DNA of 64,000 nucleotides. Origin: Nesterenkonia muleiensis. Its GTDB lineage: Bacteria > Actinomycetota > Actinomycetes > Actinomycetales > Micrococcaceae. Below the pieces are notes generated by a model, which was given only the letters and a program-made list of their open reading frames with translations, made no database searches and was not told where the DNA came from. The translations under genes were made by a program, and so were the position numbers. The stretch is taken from assembly GCF_003600155.1 (NCBI RefSeq), contig NZ_QWLD01000016.1, positions 124,001-188,000 on the forward strand. The letters run 5' to 3'. Positions within the stretch are counted from its first letter, which is position 1. The number at the start of each line of letters is the position of its first letter. Below are positions 1 to 8,343 of the stretch, one piece after another.

Positions 1-2
1 GG

Positions 3-866
3 AATGTGGCCACCGCCGGAGCGGTGCCGATGGCGGTCAGCGACTGTCTGAACTTCGGCTCCCCGGAGGACCCGGAGATCATGTGGCAGTTCGCCGAGGC
101 CATCCGTGGTCTGGCAGACGGCTGCCAGACCCTAGGGATCCCGGTCACCGGCGGGAATGTGAGTCTCTACAACCAGACCGCCGGCCGGGCCATCCATCCC
201 ACTCCGGTGGTCGGGGTGCTGGGCAGGTTCGACGACGTCGCCCGCCGCACTCCCTCCGGCTTCCAGCGGTGGGCCGACGGGCAGGCGATCTACCTGCTGG
301 GCACCACACGCGATGAACTGGACGGCTCAGAGTTCGCCCGGCTGCGCGGACACCTGGGGGGCCATCCGCCGCAGGTGGACCTGGCTGCGGAGAAGACCCT
401 GGGCGAGATCCTGATCAACGCCTCCCGGGACGGCATGATCGACGCCGCCCACGACCTCTCCGAGGGCGGGCTGGTTGCCGGGCTGGCGGAGATGAGCCTG
501 CGTTTCGGCGTCGGCTCCCGGATATCGGTGGATGCGCTGTGCGAGCGCGACGGCGTGGATGTCTTCACCGCCCTGTTCAGCGAGTCTCAGGCCCGTGCGC
601 TGGTGGCGCTGCCGCGTTCGGAGGAGCTGCGGTTCACCGATATGACCACCGCCCGGGGCTTCCCCGCCCTGCGGCTGGGGGTGGTGGATGCGGTCTCCGG
701 CGGCATCGAGGTGGCCGGAGACTTCGACGGCGGAAGCTTCGGCATCGGCCTGGACGAGCTCAAGGAAGCCTGGAGCGCAACGATCCCCGCCCGCTTCGGC
801 GCTGGTTCCGCCGGCGGGGAGACCCCGCTCGGCTCTCGGCCAGCTGACGCTGGCCATCACGCCTAA
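3..866 (+). CDS. purL: Phosphoribosylformylglycinamidine synthase, C-terminal part (5' truncated by window)
   Basis: This is the C-terminal 287 residues of the ATP-dependent amidotransferase subunit that converts FGAR to FGAM in purine synthesis. The frame is already open at the left edge (Asn codon at 3-5, then VATAGAVPMAVSDCLNFG), so the true start lies outside the window. The conserved core DCLNFGSPEDPE followed by PVTGGNVSLYNQT is typical of PurL, and the rest is the C-terminal AIRS-type domain with the HDLSEGGL segment near residue 150. The stop is TAA at 864-866. The last ~30 residues (Gly/Ser/Ala-rich) are a poorly conserved tail. The identification is secure; only the start is missing. 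Confidence 0.97.
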   Translation, partial: NVATAGAVPMAVSDCLNFGSPEDPEIMWQFAEAIRGLADGCQTLGIPVTGGNVSLYNQTAGRAIHPTPVVGVLGRFDDVARRTPSGFQRWADGQAIYLLGTTRDELDGSEFARLRGHLGGHPPQVDLAAEKTLGEILINASRDGMIDAAHDLSEGGLVAGLAEMSLRFGVGSRISVDALCERDGVDVFTALFSESQARALVALPRSEELRFTDMTTARGFPALRLGVVDAVSGGIEVAGDFDGGSFGIGLDELKEAWSATIPARFGAGSAGGETPLGSRPADAGHHA

Positions 867-902
867 AGACGCTGGTTCCGGTCTGAACCCCGGAGGCCGG
901 CA

Positions 903-965
903 CTTGTCGTAGGGCTTTCGGCTTTGCGTAGCTCTATAGCCCTACGACAAGTCGAAAGCCCTACG
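903..965. repeat. Nested inverted repeat downstream of purL
   Basis: Two overlapping perfect inverted repeats share a core. CTTGTCGTAGGGCT at 903-916 pairs with 938-951, and CGTAGGGCTTTCG at 908-920 pairs with 953-965. The left arm can therefore pair with either of two right arms, giving alternative hairpins of 14 and 13 bp. It lies 37 nt after the purL stop and could terminate purL, but there is no clear T-run after either hairpin. It may instead be the end of a small degenerate mobile element. Confidence 0.7.
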
Positions 966-997
966 AAAATTGAGGCTATTCCCCGTACCAGCCCTAG

Positions 998-1218
998 AAC
1001 GCCCGTATTCAACGCGTCCTCGAAGAAGACCTCCCACAGCTCGAATCGTTCGACTTCGACGCCGCTGTTGAAGCCGGGGAGTATCACCGGCTCGGTGTTG
1101 AAACCGTCATCGCCGACGTTCGCACCGCGTGTGGGGACTTGGCTGACTTCGCGACTCTGACGCCTGATGCCACCAGCCATCCATTGGCACCGTCTGACCT
1201 ACCAGGACGGCCGAGATC
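998..1218 (+). pseudogene. Remnant of an unrecognised coding gene
   Basis: An open frame without a start codon follows a stop at 995-997 and reads NARIQRVLEEDLPQLESF, then a DFDAAVEAGEY segment and a hydrophobic-patterned stretch ending in LADFATLTPDA. Codon use (third-position G/C, acidic and amphipathic composition) looks like real protein, unlike the other frames here. It has no start or ribosome site and runs into the 3' end of the convergent AraC-type gene, so it is best read as the tail of a lost gene. I do not recognise the family. The stretch from 867 to 1218 otherwise holds only the inverted repeat. Confidence 0.45.
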
Positions 1219-2067
1219 TCACCCTGCAGCCAACTGGTGCAGGGCTCGCCGGTAGGCACCCGGGCTGGTTCCTGCTGCAGTACGGAAGTCAGTGGTGAGA
1301 TGCGCCTGATCGGCATAACCGAGTTCTGCGGCAATCGCGGCGAGATCCTCTTCATCACGGAACGCGATGGCTTGGGCAGCCTGCTGCAGCCGCATACGGC
1401 GAGCCACCTGCTTCGGCCCGCTTCCCAATGTCGCGGCCAGCGCACGTTGGATCGTACGGTCGCTCACCCCGAAGCGCGCGGCCAGCGGCCGCCCCGTGCT
1501 GGCTGCGGGCCCCGACCGTAGTTCGTCGACGATCCGGTTGGCCAGCAGATGCGTGGGGCGCGGGGGCCTGAGCTGAAGCCGGGCTGCGATGAGCTCATCA
1601 GCGGCCTGGGCACGTTCAGCCGGTGATGTCCGATCGGCGATGCCGGTCATGAGGCGATAGAGCTCGCCGTCGAGATGCGGCGTCAGCGGCACTGTGGCGT
1701 CCCTGAGCGAGGCAGGGCCCAGGGCGCTGAGCACGGCTAGCCCTGCTGGCCTGAGGCGGATAGCGAAAACCTCACCTGTGCCGACGATCCGGCGATGCCA
1801 TGCCTGACGGTGCAGCCCGGTGACAACGAGTCCAGCTGGCACCTCTCCCTGTTCAACGGTGAGAGTAACGGCGGGAAAGTCGATGATCGCCTGCTCGATG
1901 GCTTCGCCCTCGCCCATATGCCATCGGACATACCAGTACTGGTCCACTACGTCCCGGACAGCAGGCGCTGGCTCGATCCAGTGCGCGTCATAGCGGTTCA
2001 GATTGTCCGGATGCAGCACGCCGGTCTGCTCGTCACCCCGGATTGGGCGCTCGGCCTGAGCCTCCAT
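1219..2067 (-). CDS. AraC-family transcriptional regulator
   Basis: 282 residues. The C-terminal ~100 residues form a double helix-turn-helix of the AraC/XylS type (LAARFGVSDRTIQRALAATL, then LAAIAAELGYADQAHLTTDF, FRTAAGTSPGAYRR). The N-terminal ~150 residues resemble the DUF6597-type sensor domain found in many actinobacterial AraC proteins rather than a cupin arm. It starts at ATG 2065-2067 and diverges from the DUF6157 gene across only ~65 nt, so the two probably share a control region; autoregulation or control of that neighbour is inference. No ligand can be assigned. Confidence 0.85.
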   Translation of the reverse strand: MEAQAERPIRGDEQTGVLHPDNLNRYDAHWIEPAPAVRDVVDQYWYVRWHMGEGEAIEQAIIDFPAVTLTVEQGEVPAGLVVTGLHRQAWHRRIVGTGEVFAIRLRPAGLAVLSALGPASLRDATVPLTPHLDGELYRLMTGIADRTSPAERAQAADELIAARLQLRPPRPTHLLANRIVDELRSGPAASTGRPLAARFGVSDRTIQRALAATLGSGPKQVARRMRLQQAAQAIAFRDEEDLAAIAAELGYADQAHLTTDFRTAAGTSPGAYRRALHQLAAG

Positions 2068-2132
2068 GATGAGCCCTCTGTTTGTCGGATTTCTTCAAGA
2101 GTAATAGGACAGAACCCTTGATCATGGTGTGC

Positions 2133-2540
2133 ATGACCACGACGAACTACCGCGAGACTTTCATTCAGGTTGCCGTCGACTGCCCGGTGGAGCAGGCGGA
2201 GGTGCCACCGGCTCGGGGGGCATCACAGACGGTGGCGCAGCAGCAGTACGAGTTGATCGGGAATGAACCCTACGCCCACACCTCCGACGATGTACTCTTC
2301 GCGGTCCACGCCGCACGCAAAGGACTCACCGAGAATCTCGATGCGGAGCGTGAAGCGCTTTTCGCCAAGCCCCAGGCCTGCCTGCGCTCCTCACCCCTGG
2401 CGAAGCGCTACGGCTGGGGCATCCATCACGACGCGCGGAGCCGCGTCGCGCTCATACCGCTGGGCAGTGACGACTACCGCCGGCTCAGCGAGGATGCTTC
2501 CATAGCCCAGCTGACCGCCTTACGCTCCAGGCGGGGGTGA
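2133..2540 (+). CDS. DUF6157 family protein
   Basis: A 135-residue cytosolic protein starting MTTTNYRETFIQVAVDC. It carries the family hallmarks TVAQQQYELIGNEPY and TSDDVLFAVHAARKG, and SPLAKRYGWGIHHD near the middle. The function of this family is not known. Two in-frame ATGs occur (2124 and 2133); I chose 2133 because family members begin with MxTTNYxxTFI, but the upstream one cannot be excluded. It is divergent from the AraC-type gene and followed by ~90 nt of non-coding DNA. Confidence 0.8.
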   Translation: MTTTNYRETFIQVAVDCPVEQAEVPPARGASQTVAQQQYELIGNEPYAHTSDDVLFAVHAARKGLTENLDAEREALFAKPQACLRSSPLAKRYGWGIHHDARSRVALIPLGSDDYRRLSEDASIAQLTALRSRRG

Positions 2541-2633
2541 GCAGGCGATGAGCAGCTGAGCTGAGCTGCACCTGGTGAGGCATTCGACCGGTCTTCACTT
2601 TCCCAATGCCACCGGGGTGGATACGCTCATCTC

Positions 2634-3185
2634 ATGACGTCCTACTGCGCATTGCTGCGGGGCATAGGCCCCGGCAACCCGAACATGCGCAATGACCGGC
2701 TGCGGGAGGTCTTCGAGCATCTCGGCTTCGCCGATGTCGCCTCAGTACTCTCCAGCGGCAATATCCTCTTCAGCACCGAAGACGGCACCGCCGCGCCTGA
2801 GCTGGAGGACCGCATCCAGTCCGCGCTGCATCATGAGCTGGGCATCGGCGGCGGGACGATCCTGCGCAGCCGGGCTGAGCTCGAGACGCTCGTTGCAAGA
2901 GAGCCCTTTGGCGGACTCGGGCACAGCAAGCAGACCTATCTGACGGTCACCTTCCTCAAAGAGCCCCTTGACCCTGCTCCTGCGCCGTTTCCGGTACCCG
3001 ATACAGACCAGGTGCGGATACAGGGCTACGACGCCGCGACTCGCGCTGTCCTGGCCGTCGTCGACACCACCGGCATCAAGACCCCGGACTACATGTCCTG
3101 GCTGGAACGTACCTTCAGCAACGGGATCACTACCAGGACCTGGAACACCGTCACCAAGATCCTGAAGAAACTCCCCGCCGGATAA
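2634..3185 (+). CDS. DUF1697 domain-containing protein
   Basis: 183 residues matching the DUF1697 family along their length: an N-terminal YCALLRGIGPGNPNMRNDRLRE segment (seen as RGINVGG-like in relatives), LSSGNILFS near residue 42, and a C-terminal NTVTKILKKL helix. Members are small soluble ferredoxin-fold proteins of unknown role. It is a single-gene unit with its own ATG at 2634. It ends 28 nt from the convergent cysteine-desulfurase-like gene. Confidence 0.9.
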   Translation: MTSYCALLRGIGPGNPNMRNDRLREVFEHLGFADVASVLSSGNILFSTEDGTAAPELEDRIQSALHHELGIGGGTILRSRAELETLVAREPFGGLGHSKQTYLTVTFLKEPLDPAPAPFPVPDTDQVRIQGYDAATRAVLAVVDTTGIKTPDYMSWLERTFSNGITTRTWNTVTKILKKLPAG

Positions 3186-3213
3186 GCGCAGGCGCCTCAG
3201 ACACCATCACCCG

Positions 3214-4431
3214 TCAGGAGCCGGCTTTCAGGTGATCCATCAGGGCAGCGAGGAACCTGTCGGCGTCGTCGTCGCTGGTGTAGGGAGCAATCCCGATGCG
3301 CAGTCCGGCCTCATCCTCCACGCCGAGCCGACCGAAGGTCTCATAGGCGTAAAAAGAGCCCGCTGGGGCATGGATACCCTGGGCATGCAGCGTTCGGGAG
3401 ACCTCCTTCGAGCTCCTGCCGGGGAAGGTGAGGAACAGCGTAGGTGTGCGCTGGGCCGCCCGCGAGTGCACCACCACCTGGTCCCCCAACTCCTCCTGAA
3501 TTGTGGTCAGAATCCGGTGTGCCAGCTGCTGCTCATGCTGACTAATCATCGCATGGGCGAGCCGCAGACTCTCGCGTCGGCTCCCGGATCCTGAGCCGGC
3601 TTCGGCAAGGAAATCTACTGCCGCGGTGGCACCGGCCATCAGCTCATACGGGAGGGTACCCAGCTCGAACCGTTCCGGAACCTGATTCGGAGAGGGCAGG
3701 AGCTTATCCGGGATGATGCTCTCCAGCAGGTCAGGGTCGGCCGCGAGCACCGCGCAGTGCGGCCCCAGAAACTTATACGGGGAGCAGACGAAGAAGTCCG
3801 CGCCCAGCGCAGAGATGTCGACCAGAGAATGTGCGGTGTAGTGCACCCCGTCCACGTAGACCAGTGCCCCTGCCCGGTGCGCCTGCTCCGCCAAGAACGC
3901 CACATCAACAATGGTGCCAATCAGGTTCGAGGCCGCAGTCACCGCCACCAGGCGTGTGCGCGCATTGATGAGGGTGTCCGCCTCAGAGAAGTCCAGCCCA
4001 CCGGTGGACGGGTCCAGGTCGATCCACCTGACCGTGGCCCCGGTCCGCTCGGCGGCCTGCACCCAGGGCCGCACATTGGCGTCGTGGTCCAGCCGGGTGA
4101 CCACCACCTCATCTCCAACACCCCAGGTTCTGGACAGGTGCCGGGAGAAGTCATAGGTGAGCTGGGTGGCGCTGCGGCCGTAGACCACTCCGCGGGGGTC
4201 GGCACCCAGCAGGTCGGCGTAGGCGCGGCGGAACTGCCCCACAGCATTCTCCGCGTTGAGCTCAGAGACTGACTGAAGACCCCTGTTGGACAGAGGCCCC
4301 GTCAGTGTGGCGGCCACGGCTTCGCCCACCGGCCGCGGGCTCTGGGTGCCTCCGGGTGCGTCCAGGAACACGACTCCGGACTCCAGGGAGGGGAAGCAGC
4401 CGCGGAAGCTCTCCAGGTCGAACACGCTCAT
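3214..4431 (-). CDS. Cysteine desulfurase-like PLP enzyme (class V aminotransferase)
   Basis: 405 residues of fold-type I PLP enzyme. Visible features are the DAPGGTQSP start, the PLP-binding aspartate/histidine in VYVDGVHYTAH (about 194-201) and the Schiff-base lysine in CSPYKFLGPH (Lys220). It matches the cysteine desulfurase-like subgroup rather than housekeeping IscS/SufS. No obvious active-site-loop cysteine of the RxGxxC type is visible near residue 345-365 (the region reads HAPAGSFYAYETFGRLG), so desulfurase activity is uncertain. It lies 12 nt after the flavodoxin gene on the same strand, so the two are probably co-transcribed. Confidence 0.85.
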   Translation of the reverse strand: MSVFDLESFRGCFPSLESGVVFLDAPGGTQSPRPVGEAVAATLTGPLSNRGLQSVSELNAENAVGQFRRAYADLLGADPRGVVYGRSATQLTYDFSRHLSRTWGVGDEVVVTRLDHDANVRPWVQAAERTGATVRWIDLDPSTGGLDFSEADTLINARTRLVAVTAASNLIGTIVDVAFLAEQAHRAGALVYVDGVHYTAHSLVDISALGADFFVCSPYKFLGPHCAVLAADPDLLESIIPDKLLPSPNQVPERFELGTLPYELMAGATAAVDFLAEAGSGSGSRRESLRLAHAMISQHEQQLAHRILTTIQEELGDQVVVHSRAAQRTPTLFLTFPGRSSKEVSRTLHAQGIHAPAGSFYAYETFGRLGVEDEAGLRIGIAPYTSDDDADRFLAALMDHLKAGS

Positions 4432-4443
4432 GGGCCGCGGCGC

Positions 4444-4920
4444 TCAGTTCACCCCGTAGGCCAGCAGCCCGTGTGCCCAGTCTTCGATGGCCGGCCAGTC
4501 GCGGAAGTCCGCGTCGCTGGGCGCCTTGGCGACTTTGAGCTGGAGCTTCTCGAAGAAGCTGAGCTTTTCGGCATCCATGGCACCGCGGAAGTAGACGAGG
4601 TCGCGGTGCGGGAACCGCCGCAGAGTCGCCACCAGCTTCTCATTCAGGCTCGGCCCGCCGCCCACGGCGAAGAGGAACAGCGGCTTTCCTGCGAGTTCCG
4701 TCCTATGCGCCTCCAAAAACAGTGTGGCCTCGCCCAGCAGCTTCTGCCGGTACACCGGGATGCCCATCACCACATTCGTGGTCTCATACAGCCACTGCCC
4801 GGCCTCCCCCACCTCTTTGACATGTGCCTTGACCCCACGGGCAGACAATGTCGAGGCGATGCGCTCGCCGATCTCAGCAGTGGAGCCATGCTTGCTCGCC
4901 ACAACGACCATGGTGGTCAT
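4444..4920 (-). CDS. Flavodoxin-domain protein (HemG-like)
   Basis: 158 residues with an N-terminal FMN phosphate-binding loop (VASKHGSTAEIGERIA), then GIPVYRQKLLGEATLFLEAH and LFLFAVGGGP, and a YFRGAMDAEKLSFFEKL segment shared with menaquinone-dependent protoporphyrinogen oxidase (HemG) and Flavodoxin_5 proteins. The FMN-binding fold is clear. The redox partner is not, and no heme genes are nearby. It is the first gene of a two-gene unit with the cysteine-desulfurase-like gene. The start used is ATG 4918-4920; an ATG three codons later is also possible. Confidence 0.85.
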   Translation of the reverse strand: MTTMVVVASKHGSTAEIGERIASTLSARGVKAHVKEVGEAGQWLYETTNVVMGIPVYRQKLLGEATLFLEAHRTELAGKPLFLFAVGGGPSLNEKLVATLRRFPHRDLVYFRGAMDAEKLSFFEKLQLKVAKAPSDADFRDWPAIEDWAHGLLAYGVN

Positions 4921-5125
4921 AGGTTCACGCGCCTTTCGCCTGGGTGCAGAGCTATGTCTACGAGCCTATCCAATTCTGACGCCGTTCGTGCTCATGGACT
5001 CCCGGCCGTCACGATGGTGTCTGCGGATACCTCCTGAGGATGATGTCCCCCGCAGGATGCCGCAGATAGAGTGCAGTGCGGAAATGGTTCATCAGGGCTC
5101 ACACACATTAGGGGGATCGGAACAC

Positions 5126-6034
5126 ATGCTGGAACTTCATGACATGTGCCGGTCGTTCTCCGGCAAGCAGGTGCTCCACGACGTCAGCTTCACCGCTGAC
5201 CGGGGCCAGCTGACCGGGTTCGTCGGCGGCAACGGTGCTGGCAAGACCACGACGATGCGGATCATCCTGGGCGTGCTCGCCGCCGACTCGGGCACCATTG
5301 TTCTGGACGGGTCGCCGCTGACCAGCACCTCCAGGTCACGCTTCGGGTATATGCCCGCCGAGCGCGGCCTGTACCCGAAGATGAAGATCGCCGAGCAGAT
5401 CACCTATCTGACCCGGCTGCACGGCTTCTCCAAGGATGAGGCCATCTCCCGCGCGGAAAGACTCCTGGAGAGCCTGGGGCTGGCCGACCGGATGAAGGAC
5501 CCCCTGGAGACCCTGTCCACCGGCAACCAGCAACGGGTGCAGATCGCCGCCGCACTAGTCCACGACCCGGATGTGCTGATCCTGGACGAGCCGTTCTCCG
5601 GTCTCGATCCCTTGGCGGTCGACCAGATCCTCGCAGTACTGACCGAACGCGCCGAGGCCGGCTCTGTGGTGCTGTTCAGCTCACATCAGCTCGATGTGGT
5701 GGAGCGGCTCTGCAACGATCTGGTGATCATCGGTGACGGCAGAATCCTAGACTCAGGAGACCGCGAGGACCTGCGGCGCCGCCACGGAACCCTGCGTTAC
5801 GAACTCACCTCAGAGACCGACCTGACCTGGGTCAGGAGCCGTCCGGGTGTGGAGGTCGATGAAGCGGCTCCAGCCAAAGTCCTCTTCCGGGCCGAACCTC
5901 CCGCGGCTCAATCATTGCTGGCCGAGGCCGTGCAGCGGGGCACCGTGCAGAGCTTCAGACCGGTGCTTCCGAATCTCAGTGAGATTTTCCGAGAGTTCAC
6001 CGCCGACAAGACCCAGCAGGAGAGTCCAGTATGA
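5126..6034 (+). CDS. ABC transporter ATP-binding protein (NatA-like)
   Basis: 302-residue nucleotide-binding protein: Walker A VGGNGAGKTTT (about 33-43), a degenerate signature LSTGNQQRVQ in place of LSGGQ, Walker B LILDEPFSGLDP and the switch region SSHQLDVVERL. The C-terminal ~80 residues form the extra domain of NatA/drug-export type ATPases. The start ATG at 5126 is preceded by GGGGGA about 9 nt upstream, so the longer open frame upstream is not used. It overlaps the permease gene by 4 nt (ATGA). The substrate is unknown; Na+ or small-molecule export is known for relatives. Confidence 0.92.
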   Translation: MLELHDMCRSFSGKQVLHDVSFTADRGQLTGFVGGNGAGKTTTMRIILGVLAADSGTIVLDGSPLTSTSRSRFGYMPAERGLYPKMKIAEQITYLTRLHGFSKDEAISRAERLLESLGLADRMKDPLETLSTGNQQRVQIAAALVHDPDVLILDEPFSGLDPLAVDQILAVLTERAEAGSVVLFSSHQLDVVERLCNDLVIIGDGRILDSGDREDLRRRHGTLRYELTSETDLTWVRSRPGVEVDEAAPAKVLFRAEPPAAQSLLAEAVQRGTVQSFRPVLPNLSEIFREFTADKTQQESPV

Positions 6035-7158
6035 GTGCTGCGAACCAGACGTCCGCCCCGACCAGCCCGCTGGGCACCGCTGCGGCCACACGGCTGGTCG
6101 CCGAACGCGAAGTCAGCACACAGGTGAAGTCCAAGTCCTTCATCATCTCGACTCTGGTCACCGTGGTGATCATCGTCGGCGGCATCATCGCTCTGGACTT
6201 CTTCACCGGCAACGACGATGATCAGTTCACCGCGGCCACAGTCGATGTCGTCACCGAGGGCCAAGCCCACCTGGAGACCGCTGGCTTTGATGTATCCGAC
6301 ACCTCTTCTATCCAGGAGGCAGAGGAGCTGCTGCGCGAGGGCGAAGTCGATGTGATCGTCACTGCAGATCCCGACTCCCCCTTGGGTCTGCAGCTGATCG
6401 GTTTGGACAGCATCCCCATGGAAGAGGCCCAGCTGCTCTCGGTGATGCCCACTATGGACGTCCTGGACGGCGATGCAGCAGACGAGGGGCTGCGCTACAT
6501 CGCCGCCATGGGCTTTGGCCTGGTGTTCATGATCGTGGCCATGGGCTCCGGCATGATGATTCTGCAGAACACCATTATGGAAAAGCAGAACAGGATCGTG
6601 GAGATTCTGCTGTCGGCCATCTCGGCACGGGCTCTGCTGGCAGGCAAAATCGTCGGCAATTCCATTGTCGCGCTCGGTCAGGCGGTGGTGATGGCGGCCT
6701 CGGCTGCACTGGGCCTGGCAGTCACCGGGCAGCTGGACTATTTGGAGATGCTGTCCTGGCCGATGCTGTGGTTCGTGGTGTTCTTCATCCCTGGCTTTGT
6801 TCTGGTGGCCTCTGTGTTCGCGGCCTCGGCCTCGCTGGTCTCACGCCAGGAGGACTCCGGAAGTGTGATGACTCCGGCGATGATGATGGTGATGCTGCCG
6901 TACTTCGTGGTGATCTTCATGCTCAACAACGACCTGGTGATCACCATCGCCTCCTATGTGCCCTTTAGCGCTCCGGTGGCGATGTCCCTGCGGCTCTTCG
7001 ACGGCGACGTCGCCTGGTTCGAGCCGGTGGTCTCCATGGGCATCCTGCTGCTGACCACCGCCCTGGTGATGGCTCTGGCGGCGAAGATCTACAGCCGCTC
7101 GCTGTTGCAGATGGGCCAACGCGTCAGACTCTCCGCAGCCCTGAAGTCCTCGGGCTGA
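6031..7158 (+). CDS. ABC-2 type permease (NatB-like)
   Basis: 375 residues. There is one membrane segment near 35-55, a large extracytoplasmic loop (about 56-165), then five further hydrophobic segments from ~170 to ~355 (for example GFGLVFMIVAMGSGMMILQN and WFVVFFIPGFVLVASVFAAS). The motif NTIMEKQNRIVEILLSAISARALLAGKI just after TM2 is characteristic of NatB/YhaP ABC-2 permeases. It starts inside the ATPase gene (ATGA overlap), so the two subunits are translationally coupled. About 87 nt separate it from the next promoter. Confidence 0.9.
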   Translation: MSAANQTSAPTSPLGTAAATRLVAEREVSTQVKSKSFIISTLVTVVIIVGGIIALDFFTGNDDDQFTAATVDVVTEGQAHLETAGFDVSDTSSIQEAEELLREGEVDVIVTADPDSPLGLQLIGLDSIPMEEAQLLSVMPTMDVLDGDAADEGLRYIAAMGFGLVFMIVAMGSGMMILQNTIMEKQNRIVEILLSAISARALLAGKIVGNSIVALGQAVVMAASAALGLAVTGQLDYLEMLSWPMLWFVVFFIPGFVLVASVFAASASLVSRQEDSGSVMTPAMMMVMLPYFVVIFMLNNDLVITIASYVPFSAPVAMSLRLFDGDVAWFEPVVSMGILLLTTALVMALAAKIYSRSLLQMGQRVRLSAALKSSG

Positions 7159-7184
7159 AACAGGGCACGTTCCAGCACTACTGC

Positions 7185-7245
7185 TTGACATCTCTGTTCG
7201 CCGAGTTTTACATTTAAGCAATCACCTAATTAAGGAGATTGTTTA
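7185..7245 (+). promoter_or_regulatory. Promoter and ArsR-type operator
   Basis: A TTGACA -35 box lies at 7185-7190 and TACATT at 7209-7214 (18-nt spacer). Just downstream is an imperfect palindrome, TAAGCAATC at 7215-7223 and GATTGTTTA at 7237-7245 (one mismatch), which contains the ribosome site AAGGAG (7232-7237) and abuts the ATG at 7246. A bound ArsR-type protein here would block both transcription and the ribosome site, which suggests autorepression (inference). Confidence 0.65.
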
Positions 7246-7611
7246 ATGAGGGCGGACGACCGACTGAGCCGAGTGTTCGCCGCGCTCGCAGATCAGACCC
7301 GGCGGGAGATCCTGGCACAGCTGTCCCAGGGCTCCGCCAGCGTCGGCGAGGTGGCCTCGAGGTTTGACATGAGCGCCCCTGCGGTCTCCCAGCATCTCAA
7401 GGTGCTCGAACGCGCCGGGCTCATCACCCGCACCGTGCAGGCACAGTGGCGGACACTGTCTATGCGAGCTGAACCTCTCGACGAGGCCTCAGCCTGGATG
7501 GAGGAGCAGCGCCGCACATGGAACCTGCACCTCGACGCCCTTGATGAGCACCTCGGAAGCATGAAAAAGGACATATCGAACCCACAAGACTCCAAGGAGA
7601 CAAAACCATGA
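7246..7611 (+). CDS. ArsR-family winged-helix regulator
   Basis: 121 residues. The winged helix covers residues 5-85: ALADQTRREILAQLSQG, VASRFDMSAPAVSQHLKVLE and the wing RAGLITRTVQAQWRTLSM. There is no cysteine-based metal site; it belongs to the ArsR subgroup that pairs with SRPBCC/AHSA1 proteins. Its last 4 nt overlap the next gene (ATGA). The palindrome over its own ribosome site suggests autorepression. The ligand is unknown. Confidence 0.9.
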   Translation: MRADDRLSRVFAALADQTRREILAQLSQGSASVGEVASRFDMSAPAVSQHLKVLERAGLITRTVQAQWRTLSMRAEPLDEASAWMEEQRRTWNLHLDALDEHLGSMKKDISNPQDSKETKP

Positions 7612-8063
7612 GCGCCTCAGATGCAACAACCCCGGAGTTCACGATCACCCGAGTCTTCGACGCCCCGCGTGGATTGGTGTGGCGGGCGTGGACTAAGGAG
7701 GCCGAACTCGCCCAGTGGCTGCGCCCCTTCGGCGTCACCACCGATTCGGTGTCCTTCGACGTGCGTGTCGGCGGCCACTACACCTACACCATGACCAACG
7801 ACGAGACCGGAGAGAAGTTCCCCACCGGCGGTGTCTTCCTCGAGGTGGAGCCTCTCAGCCGCTTGGTCTTCACCTGGGGAGAGCCTGGTGCCCCAGTCGA
7901 GGCCGCGCCGGTCATCACGCTGACCTTCACCGCACAGGGCGAACGCACTGAACTCGTATTCCATCTGCGCGGATACGACGGCGCACCGGGCGATGGCTTC
8001 GTCTACGACGGCTGGGATGAGGCGCTGACGAACTTCAGCCGGCACCTGGTGGTGAATCGCTGA
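7608..8063 (+). CDS. SRPBCC (AHSA1-like) family protein
   Basis: 151 residues of START/Bet v 1-like fold: ITRVFDAPRGLVWRAWTKEAELAQWLRP at the N-terminus, FDVRVGGHYTYTM, PLSRLVFTWGEP and the C-terminal helix DGWDEALTNFSRHLV. Members bind hydrophobic ligands and often sit next to an ArsR gene, as here (4-nt overlap). The specific ligand or reaction cannot be deduced. Confidence 0.9.
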   Translation: MSASDATTPEFTITRVFDAPRGLVWRAWTKEAELAQWLRPFGVTTDSVSFDVRVGGHYTYTMTNDETGEKFPTGGVFLEVEPLSRLVFTWGEPGAPVEAAPVITLTFTAQGERTELVFHLRGYDGAPGDGFVYDGWDEALTNFSRHLVVNR

Positions 8064-8115
8064 GCTGAGAGACCCAGCGCACGGTCTATCTGTTCTCAGA
8101 TGACAGAGCACAGAC

Positions 8116-8340
8116 TCAGCACAGGGCAAGAGCCTTGAGATTCTCGGCACCCTGCTGGGCCGCCAGATGCCGGAGAATCATATATGCACAGGGCCCTGCC
8201 AGCGCCAGGTAGATCAGAACGCGGAGCCCCAGGTTTCCCTGTGAGGCCCATACGTCGGCCAGAAAGGCCAGAGTGACTGCGCTGAGGAATGAGGTCCAGA
8301 AGGGTGGGAAGCGACGTGGCCGCTGGTCCTCATTCTCCAC
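8116..8340 (-). CDS. Small predicted membrane protein
   Basis: 74 residues beginning at a GTG (8338-8340) only 3 nt after the stop of the thioredoxin-NHL gene on the same strand. Two hydrophobic segments are visible (PPFWTSFLSAVTLAFLADVW and LRVLIYLALAGPCAYMILRH). The tail is QQGAENLKALALC. I do not recognise a family. Tight spacing and membrane character make it plausible as the last gene of this unit, but support is moderate because the ribosome site is weak. Confidence 0.5.
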   Translation of the reverse strand: MENEDQRPRRFPPFWTSFLSAVTLAFLADVWASQGNLGLRVLIYLALAGPCAYMILRHLAAQQGAENLKALALC

Positions 8341-8343
8341 CTG

